The position numbers and the translations under genes were made by a program. This document shows, in pieces, positions 42,262 to 50,731 of a stretch of 64,000 bases of DNA. The stretch is from JAGVSZ01 sp035456405 (GTDB lineage Bacteria; Pseudomonadota; Gammaproteobacteria; Burkholderiales; SG8-39). The stretch lies in the NCBI GenBank assembly GCA_035456405.1, contig DATIDG010000015.1:92946-156945 (forward strand), given 5' to 3'. The notes below the pieces were generated by a model. That model was not told where the DNA came from and made no database searches. It saw only the letters and a list, made by a program, of their open reading frames with translations. Each line of letters begins with the position of its first letter. Positions within the stretch are counted from its first letter, which is position 1.

Positions 42262-43629
42262 CTAGCGCGGCGCCCGCAGCCTGCGCTCCAGCGACAGGAG
42301 CTTGTCGCGGATCGCCGCCCCGATCCAGATCTGCGGGCTCGATGGCGCGAGGCGCTCGGTGCGCTCGCGCTCGGTGACGGCGCGCCGTGCCGCCTCGAAC
42401 GCTTCGTCGAGCGAGAACGTCTGCGCCAGCGCATCGTTGAAGAACGCCCGCCCGAAATAGGTGAAATCGTTGCCGTGCGTGCAGCCGAAGGAGCTGCTCC
42501 TCGCGTCCGCCGCGGTGACGATCGCCGTGTTCGCGTCCTTCAGCGGCTCGACGAATCCGCCCGAATAGCACGCCGACACCACCAGCACCTTCCACTTGAG
42601 GCCCGAGTCGTTGAGCATGCGCGCGAGCGCGGTCGGGGTGAGCTGCGCGAGGTGGAGTGGCGGCAGGTCGAAGGCGAGGCTGTGCCGATTGTCGCCGTGG
42701 GTGGTGATGAAGAGGAACAGGACGTCCTCCTCGGGATTCATTACCTCTCCGAGGCGCTCGAGCACGGCGCGCAGGTTGGTCGCGGTGGCAATCGGCACCT
42801 CGCCGAGCGTGTCGGTGCCGTTCATCAGCGCGATCGACCGGCCCGCCGTCCCGAAGCGCTCGTCGAACAGGGTGCGCACCGCGCGCAGCTCGCGCACGAA
42901 CACGTCCTGCGCCGAGTACGGCGCAACGCCGACGAAGTACAGGTCCTCGACCCCCGGGCGTTCGGGCGCCAGCTGCGCAAGGGCCTCGTCGAGGAGCTTC
43001 TGCTGGCGGTGGAAGAGCCGCTCGTCCGCGATCGACGGCTGGGCGGCGCCTGGATCCTCGGGCGGCGCATCGCGCAGCCACAGCTCGCTCCGCGGCATGA
43101 AAAGCAGGAACCCCGCGAAGAGCGCGAGCAGCACACCCGCCGCGGCGACCGAGCGTCGGGGCTGCCAGCCGGTGAACACGACCAGCGCACGCACCAGCGT
43201 TGCTGCGCCCCACACGATGAACGCGTAACCGAGCGCAAGAGCTGCTCCGGCCGGGACGAACTCCATCAAGAACGTGAGCGCGGTTCCCGTGACCTCGAAC
43301 AGCGGATCGGACGCGAACAGCGCCAGGCTCAATCCGAGCACGAGCTCGCGACGGCGCAGGATCGCGGCGATGATCACGCACGCGCCGAGGACGAGCGGCA
43401 CCTGGCTTAGAAAGATGGGAATCCCACCGAGGTTCACGGTGCCGGGCGTCCCTTCGCGGAGCAGCCCGCCCGCGAGCGACAGGGCTGCTATGAATGCGAG
43501 CAGCACTGCGAAGTCCGCCGGCGACACGCGATAGTCGAGCGGACTCACGCGCATGAACAGCGCGAGGCGGGTGCCCGCAACGAGGTTCCGCCGCAGGCCA
43601 TTGCAGAGGGCGGTGATGGCGGCCTTCAT
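42262..43629 (-). CDS. Membrane-anchored C13 (legumain-like) cysteine peptidase
   Basis: A 455-residue protein. The N-terminal 190 residues contain four to five membrane helices; the rest is a caspase-fold peptidase domain with catalytic H311 in TTHGDN and C354 in SACYSGG, 43 residues apart as in legumains. Family C13 cleaves after Asn/Asp or acts as transamidase (GPI8). Its ATG overlaps the cca stop (ATGA). Bacterial relatives are little studied. The following EF-hand protein might be calcium-linked to it. Confidence 0.85.
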   Translation of the reverse strand: MKAAITALCNGLRRNLVAGTRLALFMRVSPLDYRVSPADFAVLLAFIAALSLAGGLLREGTPGTVNLGGIPIFLSQVPLVLGACVIIAAILRRRELVLGLSLALFASDPLFEVTGTALTFLMEFVPAGAALALGYAFIVWGAATLVRALVVFTGWQPRRSVAAAGVLLALFAGFLLFMPRSELWLRDAPPEDPGAAQPSIADERLFHRQQKLLDEALAQLAPERPGVEDLYFVGVAPYSAQDVFVRELRAVRTLFDERFGTAGRSIALMNGTDTLGEVPIATATNLRAVLERLGEVMNPEEDVLFLFITTHGDNRHSLAFDLPPLHLAQLTPTALARMLNDSGLKWKVLVVSACYSGGFVEPLKDANTAIVTAADARSSSFGCTHGNDFTYFGRAFFNDALAQTFSLDEAFEAARRAVTERERTERLAPSSPQIWIGAAIRDKLLSLERRLRAPR

Positions 43630-44729
43630 GCGGATCGCTCCGGCACGCGCGACACGGCATCGATGCGCCCCGCACGGATCGCTTGCGCGACCTCGCCCGG
43701 GTGGGCCCGCGCGACGGCGCCGGCATCGATGGCACGCGCGGCGTCGGCCGCGCGGCGCAGGCGCTCCGGCCCCGTCGGATCGAGCCGCCCGGCGGCGGCC
43801 GCATCGCATTCGCACACGACCAGCAGGGATTCGAATCGCTCGGGCCGCCGGAACGCGTCGACCCGCTGCAGGAGGTCGACCACCGCCGCCGCATCGAGCG
43901 TCGCGCCGCTCTCGATCGCCGCCCGCATGCGCCCCGCCAGCACGGCGAGATCGTGGCAGTCGCCGGGTGCGCGCACCCGGACCGAGGCCCGTTCGGCGAC
44001 GTCCTCGGTCCCGCCGGCGAAGAGCGCAGCATAGCGGACCGCGAGAGAGCCCTGGCGCGCCGCCGCGACGTCGAGCGCGCCGAGCGCGCGCGGACCGTCG
44101 AGTGCCGACCATTCCGGCAGCACGCGGGCGAGCGCGCCGCACTCGGCGAGCAATTCGAACATCCGGCGCGGGGACGGCTCCATGAGACCTTTGGCAAGCT
44201 CCTGCCACAGGCGTTCCGGGACGAGCGCATCGACCTCGCCGCTCGCGGCCATCGCGCGCATCAACGCCATCGTCTCGGGCGCGACGTCGAACCCGAATCG
44301 CGCCGCGAAGCGCGCGACGCGCAGGACGCGCACCGGGTCCTCGGCGAACGCCGGGCTGACGTGTCGCAGCACGCCTGCCCTCAGGTCGGCGACGCCGCCG
44401 AAGGGGTCGATCACGTTGCCCTGCTCGTCCTTCGCCAGGGCGTTGATCGTGAGATCGCGGCGCGCGAGGTCGTCCTCGAGCGTCACGTCCGGCGCGGCGT
44501 GGATGGTGAACCCCTTGTAGCCGGGGCCCGTCTTTCGCTCGGTGCGCGCGAGCGCATGTTCCTCCTGGGTGACCGGATGCAGAAAGACCGGGAAATCCTT
44601 GCCTACGGGCCTGAAGCCGAGGCGAACCATCTCTTCCGGCGTCGCGCCGACCACGACGTAATCGCGGTCCTTCACCGGGAGACCGAGCAGCTCGTCACGG
44701 ACCGCACCGCCGACCTGGTAGATCTTCAT
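43626..44729 (-). CDS. cca: CCA-adding tRNA nucleotidyltransferase
   Basis: Adds or repairs the 3' CCA of tRNAs. The 367-residue class II enzyme has GGAVRDELLG (7-16), DRDYVVVG with catalytic carboxylates, and the RRDLTINALA and EDPVRVLRVARF motifs. It lacks the C-terminal HD phosphohydrolase domain of the E. coli enzyme (412 residues) and is shorter. Overlaps the peptidase gene by ATGA. Confidence 0.95.
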   Translation of the reverse strand: MKIYQVGGAVRDELLGLPVKDRDYVVVGATPEEMVRLGFRPVGKDFPVFLHPVTQEEHALARTERKTGPGYKGFTIHAAPDVTLEDDLARRDLTINALAKDEQGNVIDPFGGVADLRAGVLRHVSPAFAEDPVRVLRVARFAARFGFDVAPETMALMRAMAASGEVDALVPERLWQELAKGLMEPSPRRMFELLAECGALARVLPEWSALDGPRALGALDVAAARQGSLAVRYAALFAGGTEDVAERASVRVRAPGDCHDLAVLAGRMRAAIESGATLDAAAVVDLLQRVDAFRRPERFESLLVVCECDAAAAGRLDPTGPERLRRAADAARAIDAGAVARAHPGEVAQAIRAGRIDAVSRVPERSA

Positions 44730-44809
44730 TGCGGCGGGCTAGACCGAGGGAGCGGTGGCCTCGCGCCGATCAGGCGCCTGGCTCAGCTCGAAAACGGCCT
44801 CTCGACGCT

Positions 44810-45481
44810 TCACAGGTAGTGGTGCGCATACGGCTCTTCCGCGGCGATGACCTCGGGCTCGGCGCGCGCCGCCGCGCTCCACTCCTGCACGGCCGGTAAC
44901 GCGAGCACCGCGTCGACGTACCGTCGGGCGACTTCGGGCAGGTGAACCCCGTAGGTCACGAAGCGCGTCGCCACCGGCGCATAGAAGGCGTCGGCCGCGG
45001 AGAACACACCGAAGAGTAGCGCGCCGCCCTGACCGAAGCGCTCGCGGCACATCGTCCAGCTCGCCACGATGCGGTCGATGTCCTTCGCGACTTCCGGGCT
45101 CATGCCCCGGCCCGGATACGAGCCGCGGATGTTCATCGGCATCGCCTGGCGCAGCGCGTGGAAGCCGGCGTGCATCTCGGCGCAGACCGACCGCGCAACC
45201 GACCGCGCCCGCACATCGTGCGGCCACGCGTGGCGGTCCGGCCAGCGCTCGGCGACCGTCTCGGCGATCGCGAGCGTGTCCCAGACCGGCTCGCCGCCGA
45301 GCCACAGCACTGGCACCAGCCCCGACGGCGACCACCGGCCGATGTTCGCGTCCCAGCCCGCGGTGTGGAACTTCAGCTGCACCTCGTCGAAGTCGATGCC
45401 GAAGCCGCGCAGCAGCAGCCAGCCCCGCATCGACCAGGACGAGTAGTTCTTGTTGCCGATCACGAGCGTCGGCTTGGTCAC
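44810..45481 (-). CDS. Glutathione S-transferase family protein
   Basis: A 223-residue protein with the N-terminal NKNYSSWSMRGWLLLRGFGI characteristic of a zeta/maleylacetoacetate-isomerase-like subgroup (serine-rich SSWSMR glutathione site), GLVPVLW cis-Pro and the helical C-domain. Start GTG (45479-45481) overlaps the TGA of the upstream gene (GTGA). Confidence 0.9.
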   Translation of the reverse strand: MTKPTLVIGNKNYSSWSMRGWLLLRGFGIDFDEVQLKFHTAGWDANIGRWSPSGLVPVLWLGGEPVWDTLAIAETVAERWPDRHAWPHDVRARSVARSVCAEMHAGFHALRQAMPMNIRGSYPGRGMSPEVAKDIDRIVASWTMCRERFGQGGALLFGVFSAADAFYAPVATRFVTYGVHLPEVARRYVDAVLALPAVQEWSAAARAEPEVIAAEEPYAHHYL

Positions 45482-46440
45482 ACTTCCCTCGACTTGCGGC
45501 CGTGGTGATAGCGGAACTCGCTGTAGCGCGAGCGCGGGGACATGCCCTTCAGGTAGACCGGCGCGACGGCCTCCAGCGGCGTGCCGTGGATCCCGAACGG
45601 GAGCCTGGCGTCGGAGACGTTCGGGAGCTTCATGGAGTAGTAGTTGTCGCGGCTCATGAGCTTTCCGGGCGCGAGCTCCATGAACCACGCCTGCAGGTAC
45701 GACAGCCTATCGCCGAGCCCGACGATCGGGCGCGGATGGCCGGAGACCTGCCCCGCGTACGCGACCAACTCCCGAAGCGTGTACCTCTTGGGTCCCACGA
45801 GGTCGTAGGCCTTGCCGTGGCTTTCATCCGCGTCGAGGCAGCGCGCGAACGCCTCGGCGACATCGCCGACGAATACCGGCTGGAATCGCGCGTCAGGGCT
45901 CGCGAGGAACATCACCGGCAGGAATCGCTGGAGCCGCGCGAACAGGTTCAGGAACTCGTCTTCCTGCCCGAACACGACCGACGGGCGGAAGATCGTCGTC
46001 GCGAGCTGCGCGCGCGCAGCGACGATCGCAGCCTCGCCGTCGGCCTTCGAGCGCAGGTACTGGCTCGGCGCGTCGGCAGCAGCCTTGAGCGCGCTCATGT
46101 GAACGAGGCGCGGCACCTTCGCTTCCAGGCAGGCGGCGACGATCTTCCTGGGCAGATCCACGTGTGCAGCCGCAAAGTCGGGCCCGTAGGGCGTGCCATT
46201 GCGGCTCTGCAGGACGCCGACGAGGTTGATCACCGCATCGCAGCCTGCGACCAGGCGGGCGAGCGTCGCCGGGTCGTGGATGTCGACCTGGACCACGTCG
46301 ATTGTTGGGAGCGTGATGAGGTGCCGCGCGCGCTCGCGGCGCCGCGCGGGCACGACGACACTGTGCCCCTGCCCGGCGAGCCTGGCGACGATGTGGCGGC
46401 CGATAAAGCCGCTGCCGCCGAGAACACAGATGTTAGACAT
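45478..46440 (-). CDS. NAD(P)-dependent epimerase/NmrA-like protein (complex I NDUFA9 subfamily)
   Basis: A 320-residue extended-SDR protein. It starts MSNICVLGGSGFIGRHIV with the Rossmann motif GGSGFIGR, has NLVGVLQSR, HMSALKAAADAPSQYLRSKA (in parts) where the Tyr/Lys pair is YLRSK, and IFRPSVVFGQEDEFLN, the last two typical of NDUFA9-like members. Probably binds NADPH and quinone/ubiquinone-related partners; activity unproven. A partial copy of its first codons lies upstream at 46472-46494. Confidence 0.88.
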   Translation of the reverse strand: MSNICVLGGSGFIGRHIVARLAGQGHSVVVPARRRERARHLITLPTIDVVQVDIHDPATLARLVAGCDAVINLVGVLQSRNGTPYGPDFAAAHVDLPRKIVAACLEAKVPRLVHMSALKAAADAPSQYLRSKADGEAAIVAARAQLATTIFRPSVVFGQEDEFLNLFARLQRFLPVMFLASPDARFQPVFVGDVAEAFARCLDADESHGKAYDLVGPKRYTLRELVAYAGQVSGHPRPIVGLGDRLSYLQAWFMELAPGKLMSRDNYYSMKLPNVSDARLPFGIHGTPLEAVAPVYLKGMSPRSRYSEFRYHHGRKSREV

Positions 46441-46494
46441 ACGCGAGCATAGCTAACGCCGCAGGGACGGTCCGAGAACACAGATGCTGGCCAT
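46418..46494 (-). repeat. Duplicated gene start: two 23-bp direct repeats
   Basis: Bases 46418-46440 (first eight codons of the NDUFA9-like gene) recur at 46472-46494 with three mismatches. The upstream copy opens a 13-codon frame, ATG at 46494 to TAG at 46453, whose first eight residues MASICVLG mimic the gene's own MSNICVLG. It may be a decayed duplication or a leader peptide. Confidence 0.65.
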
Positions 46495-46545
46495 GACGGA
46501 GTGCGACGGAGTTGACCGACGCGGGGATCGCGCCGGAAGCGACGG

Positions 46546-48546
46546 CTATTCTACAGTCGCCTGGCCGGTGATCGTGGCGGCGTAGCCTTCGCCACCCCGG
46601 CGCGACGGAACGGTGCCGAGGCGCGCCTTGAGCGGCTTCTCGTCACCGCCGTAGAGCGCGGCGTAGTACACGGTGTTGCTCAGCACCTTCTTCACATAGT
46701 CGCGCGTCTCGCTGAACGGGATCGTCTCGGTATAGATCGCGCCCTCGAGCGGCCGGTCCGCCTTCCAGCGGCGGGCGCGCCCAGGGCCGGCGTTGTAAGC
46801 GGCGGCGGCCAGGACCGGGCTGCCGTCGAGCTCGTCGAGGACATACTTGAGGTAGCTCGTGCCGAGCGTGATGTTCACGTCGACGTCGGTGACGCGCGAC
46901 GGCGCGTAGTCCTTCATGCCGATCTGCCGCGCGACCCAGCGCGCGGTGCGCGGCATGAGCTGCATGAGACCCGACGCACCGGCGACCGACTTGGCGTTGG
47001 GAATGAAGCGGCTCTCCTGCCGCACGAGGGCGAGCACGTACGGCTCCTCCACCCCCTGGGCACGCGCCTGCTCCGTGAACACGCCGCGGTACGGCGCGAG
47101 AAAACGGACGTTGAAGTCGTGCACGCCGATGGTGCGGTCGGCGGCACTGATCGCGCGGTCCCACATTTCCGCGCGACGCGCGACCTCGGCCGCGGCCAGG
47201 AGCTCGCCGTCGTCCATCCCGCGCAGCGCCCAGTTCCACTCGCGGACGCCCTCGGTGCGCTGGTCGAGCCGCAGCAGCGCGAGGCCGCGCTGCAGCCCCG
47301 GGTTGGCCGCCATTCTGGCCACCTCCTCCGCAGTCGGCGCGCGGCCGCGCGGCGGGATGGCCAGCGGCTGGCCCAGCTCCTCGCGCGACAGCTTGCCGTA
47401 GAAGTGGTGCTCAGCTGCAAGACGCGCGTACACCGCGTCAGAGTCGTCCTTCTTCCCGCCAGCCGCAAGCGCGCGCCCCTGCCAGTAGGCCCAGGCCGGC
47501 TCGTTCCGCTGCAGCGGCGGCATCTTATGAGCGACGACGTCCCGGACTTCCGACCAGTCCTCGTCGCGCAGGGCCGCGCGCACCCGCCACTCGAGCTGCT
47601 CTTCGGACAGCGCGATGCCGTCGGCCTTCGCGTACCACTCGAGCACGCCCGGCAGGTGGCGCTTCGCGCCCTGCGTGGCGAGCTGGCCCCACACCCACGC
47701 CCGCTCTTCGGCCTGCAGGCGCTCCTGAAGCTTGGGCGTCCAGAGATCGTGTGCGCGCTCGGGGTCACCGCGCGCCGCCCGCGCGAATGCGAACAGCAGC
47801 AGCTCGCGATTCATGCGTTTCTTCAGGTCGAGCTTGTCGGCGCGCTGGATGTAGGCCTCGGGCTTGCGGCGGATGCCGTCGAGCGTGCGCTCGTTCGGCA
47901 TTTCGTTCGCCGGGAGGAGGGCGATGACGCGCTTCGCCGCGCCGACCTGCCCCGCCTCGAGCAGGGACCGCACGCGGTCCCAGACGTGGCGCGTCGTGAG
48001 CCGGCCCGCCGCGATCTCGCCCTCCGCGAGCGGCATGCAGCCCTCCGGAAGCTCGCGCGGCGACGCCCACACGCGGCGGAACTCGTCGAGCGCCGATTCG
48101 TCCCCGCGGCGCCAGCGTGCCTGGAGCGCATAGCACGTGAGCTCGGGCTCGTCGCCGACGATCGCCGGATACTCGGTCTCGAATGCCTCCCATTCGCCGC
48201 GCTTGACGAGCGTTCTCAGCCAGTCGCGGCGGAACTGGTCGGCGATGTACGTGCCGTGGTGCTTAAGGAGGAAATCGCGCGCCGCAACGGGAGGCAGATC
48301 CTCGAGCTTCATGCGCAGCAGGTAGTACTCGACGTACGACTCGAGCACGTAACCCTCGAGGTGCTGCGCCTGCTCAGCGACCTTCGGGTACTGGCCAAGC
48401 CGGAACGCCTCGCGCGCCGCGAGGAATCGGTCATCCTGGGTGAGCGGCGCGGCGCGCGTCTTTGCGTTCGCCTGCGCGTGCACGGCCGCTGGCGCGACGG
48501 CGAGCGCAATGGCGAGTGCGACGCACGTGAATGAAAGGCGTACCAT
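46546..48546 (-). CDS. slt: Soluble lytic murein transglycosylase
   Basis: A 666-residue periplasmic enzyme that cleaves peptidoglycan glycan strands to 1,6-anhydro products. Signal peptide ends VHAQA (about residue 24). A long alpha-superhelical U-domain is followed by the Slt catalytic domain: catalytic Glu in VRQESRF, GLMQLMPRTA, NITLGTSYL and AAYNAGPGRARRW. ATG 48546 was chosen because the signal peptide begins there. Size matches Slt70. Confidence 0.95.
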   Translation of the reverse strand: MVRLSFTCVALAIALAVAPAAVHAQANAKTRAAPLTQDDRFLAAREAFRLGQYPKVAEQAQHLEGYVLESYVEYYLLRMKLEDLPPVAARDFLLKHHGTYIADQFRRDWLRTLVKRGEWEAFETEYPAIVGDEPELTCYALQARWRRGDESALDEFRRVWASPRELPEGCMPLAEGEIAAGRLTTRHVWDRVRSLLEAGQVGAAKRVIALLPANEMPNERTLDGIRRKPEAYIQRADKLDLKKRMNRELLLFAFARAARGDPERAHDLWTPKLQERLQAEERAWVWGQLATQGAKRHLPGVLEWYAKADGIALSEEQLEWRVRAALRDEDWSEVRDVVAHKMPPLQRNEPAWAYWQGRALAAGGKKDDSDAVYARLAAEHHFYGKLSREELGQPLAIPPRGRAPTAEEVARMAANPGLQRGLALLRLDQRTEGVREWNWALRGMDDGELLAAAEVARRAEMWDRAISAADRTIGVHDFNVRFLAPYRGVFTEQARAQGVEEPYVLALVRQESRFIPNAKSVAGASGLMQLMPRTARWVARQIGMKDYAPSRVTDVDVNITLGTSYLKYVLDELDGSPVLAAAAYNAGPGRARRWKADRPLEGAIYTETIPFSETRDYVKKVLSNTVYYAALYGGDEKPLKARLGTVPSRRGGEGYAATITGQATVE

Positions 48547-48632
48547 GCGCGTGTATCTTATTCGTCTAACCCAATGAAGCACATGAAGAATAGCACACGG
48601 CCAGCGGCCTTCAACCGCATGCGGCGGAGCGC

Positions 48633-49331
48633 GTGACGCCGGAGGAGGTAAAAGCGTGGCGGAAATCCCTGCGAGCGCGGCTCATCGAGGCGCGCAACGC
48701 GCTTCCCGCCGAGACGCTTACACGGTACCGCGAAACAATTGACCGCTATCTCGAGCGCGGCTTCGCAGGCCTGGCGCGCGGCGTTCTCGCGTTCTGCTGG
48801 CCGTACAAGGGTGAGTACGACGCCCGGTTCCTCGCCCGGACCCTGCGCGAGCAGGGCGCGGTGACTGCGCTGCCGGTCGTCGTGGCGCCGAAAACGCCGC
48901 TCGTGTTCCGCGAGTGGCACCCCGGGGTCCGGCTCGATTCGGGCGTGCTCGGCATCCCCTACCCCGTGGGCAGCCGCGAGGTCGCCCCGGACTCGGTCAT
49001 CGTCCCCCTGGTCGGCTTCGACGACGCGGGCTACCGGCTGGGCTACGGCGGCGGCTACTTCGACCGCACCCTGGAGGCACTCGCCCAGAGGCCGGTCGTG
49101 ATCGGCGTCGCCTACGAAGGCGCTCACCTCGACACGATCCACCCCCAGCCGCACGACATCCCGATGGACTGGATCGTCACCGAGCGCGGGATCTACCGGC
49201 GCGATGGCGGGCGCCTCGAATTCCTGGGCGCGCCGCTCGCGGGCGAACCGAGCGCCCTCTCCTCGCCCGTGTGCTATGCCGGGGAGGTCGATCCGGGCTA
49301 CTTCGGCGGGTCGTCGTCGGGGTCAGGCTAA
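48633..49331 (+). CDS. 5-formyltetrahydrofolate cyclo-ligase
   Basis: Converts 5-formyl-THF to 5,10-methenyl-THF with ATP. The 232-residue protein has RKSLRARLIEARNAL near the start and the folate/ATP signature RLGYGGGYFDRTL. The C-terminal tail (PVCYAGEVDPGYFGGSSS) is not conserved. GTG 48633 matches the usual N-terminus. Divergent from slt with an 86-bp gap, too short to hold the 6S RNA often found here in other proteobacteria. Confidence 0.93.
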   Translation: MTPEEVKAWRKSLRARLIEARNALPAETLTRYRETIDRYLERGFAGLARGVLAFCWPYKGEYDARFLARTLREQGAVTALPVVVAPKTPLVFREWHPGVRLDSGVLGIPYPVGSREVAPDSVIVPLVGFDDAGYRLGYGGGYFDRTLEALAQRPVVIGVAYEGAHLDTIHPQPHDIPMDWIVTERGIYRRDGGRLEFLGAPLAGEPSALSSPVCYAGEVDPGYFGGSSSGSG

Positions 49332-49400
49332 GGCCCCGCGTTTCCGGCCTCCCGTCCGGGCCCTACACACGACCAAGGCCCAGGCTCTATCCTGAGTGCC

Positions 49401-50720
49401 GTGGCTACCGCCCGCGACAAGGTTCGCCGGCCGAGCAAGTCGCAATCCCGCGATCGCGAGCTCGCGGAGGCCCTCGATCAGCTCCGCGCCACGAGCGAGA
49501 TCCTGCGCGTGATCGCGGATTCGCGGTCCGACGCGCAGCCGGTGTTCGACACGATCGTGCGAAACGCAGTCTCTCTCTGCGGCAGCCTGTTCGCGAACGT
49601 GTTCCGGTTCGATGGAGAGCTGCTGCACTTCGCCGCCAGCCACAACGTGGGCCCAAGCTACGTGGATTTGCTCCAGACGAAGTACCCGATGCGCCCCGAC
49701 CACTCTCAGGTGTCCGGGAGAGTGCTGCTCAGCAAATCGGTGGTCCGACTGGACGACGTGCTCGCCGATCCGGACTACGACCGACGCTTTCCCGCGACCT
49801 TGAACTGGCGGCGGATGCTGGGAGTGCCCATGCTGCGGAACGACAATGTGCTCGGCGCCATCGTCGTCGGCTGGGCTGAAGCCGGACCCATTCCGCGGAT
49901 GCAGGAAGAGTTGCTGAAGACTTTCGCGGATCAGGCGGCGATTGCGATAGAGAACGTGCGCCTGTTCCGGAAGCTCCAGCTTGCAAGCCGGAGGCTGGAA
50001 GCGCAGGCCGCCGAGCTCGAGCAGTGGAACGCGACTCTCGAACAGCGCGTGCAGGACCAGGTGAATCAGCTCGAGCGTCTCGGTCGCCTCAAGCGCTTCT
50101 TCTCGCCGCAGCTCGCCGAGCTGATCGTCGCGGGCGGCGCAGAAGATCCGCTGCGGAGCCACCGGCGCGAGATCACGGTGCTCTTCCTCGACCTGCGCGG
50201 CTTCACCGCGTTCGCGGAGACCGCGGAGCCGGAGGAGGTCATGTCGGTCCTACGCGAGTACCACGCCGCGATGGGCGAGCTAATCCTCGCGCATGAGGGA
50301 ACGCTCGAGCGTTTCACCGGCGACGGGATGATGGTCTTCTTCAACGACCCGGTGCCGGTGTCGAACGCCGCGGAACGGGCGATTCGAATGGCGCTCGCGA
50401 TGCGGAACAGCGTCGCTGGGCTGGCCTTGAAGTGGCGCAAGCGGGGTCACCCGCTCGACTTCGGTGTAGGCATCGCCCAGGGCTACGCCACGATCGGGGC
50501 CATCGGTTTCGAGGGCAGGTGGGACTACGGCGCCATCGGCACCGTCACCAACCTCGCCGCGCGGCTGTGCGCCGAGGCGAAGCCTGGGCAGATCCTGGTG
50601 GCCCAGCGTGTACTGGCCGCCGTGGAGAACCTGGTCGAGGCCGAATCCGTGGGCGACCTCGCACTGAAAGGCTTGCAGCGCCCGGTCGCGGCCCACAACG
50701 TCCTGCGACTTCGGGCGTAA
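49401..50720 (+). CDS. GAF-domain class III adenylate/guanylate cyclase
   Basis: A 439-residue cytoplasmic signalling protein. It has an N-terminal coil (ELAEALDQLRATSEILRVIA), a GAF domain at about 45-195, a coiled-coil linker (RRLEAQAAELEQWNATLEQR, 200-230), then a cyclase domain with metal Asp in LFLDLRGFTAFAE and TGDGMMVFF, and the Asn/Arg motif AIGTVTNLAARLC. The start is GTG 49401. The ligand of the GAF domain and the product nucleotide are unknown. It is the second class III cyclase in the window. Confidence 0.9.
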   Translation: MATARDKVRRPSKSQSRDRELAEALDQLRATSEILRVIADSRSDAQPVFDTIVRNAVSLCGSLFANVFRFDGELLHFAASHNVGPSYVDLLQTKYPMRPDHSQVSGRVLLSKSVVRLDDVLADPDYDRRFPATLNWRRMLGVPMLRNDNVLGAIVVGWAEAGPIPRMQEELLKTFADQAAIAIENVRLFRKLQLASRRLEAQAAELEQWNATLEQRVQDQVNQLERLGRLKRFFSPQLAELIVAGGAEDPLRSHRREITVLFLDLRGFTAFAETAEPEEVMSVLREYHAAMGELILAHEGTLERFTGDGMMVFFNDPVPVSNAAERAIRMALAMRNSVAGLALKWRKRGHPLDFGVGIAQGYATIGAIGFEGRWDYGAIGTVTNLAARLCAEAKPGQILVAQRVLAAVENLVEAESVGDLALKGLQRPVAAHNVLRLRA

Positions 50721-50731
50721 AACGCTGGAGC

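Noticed and set aside
48547..48632. 6S RNA gene beside 5-formyl-THF cyclo-ligase
   Set aside because: The gap is only 86 bases, too short for a 180-base 6S RNA, and no matching fold is visible.
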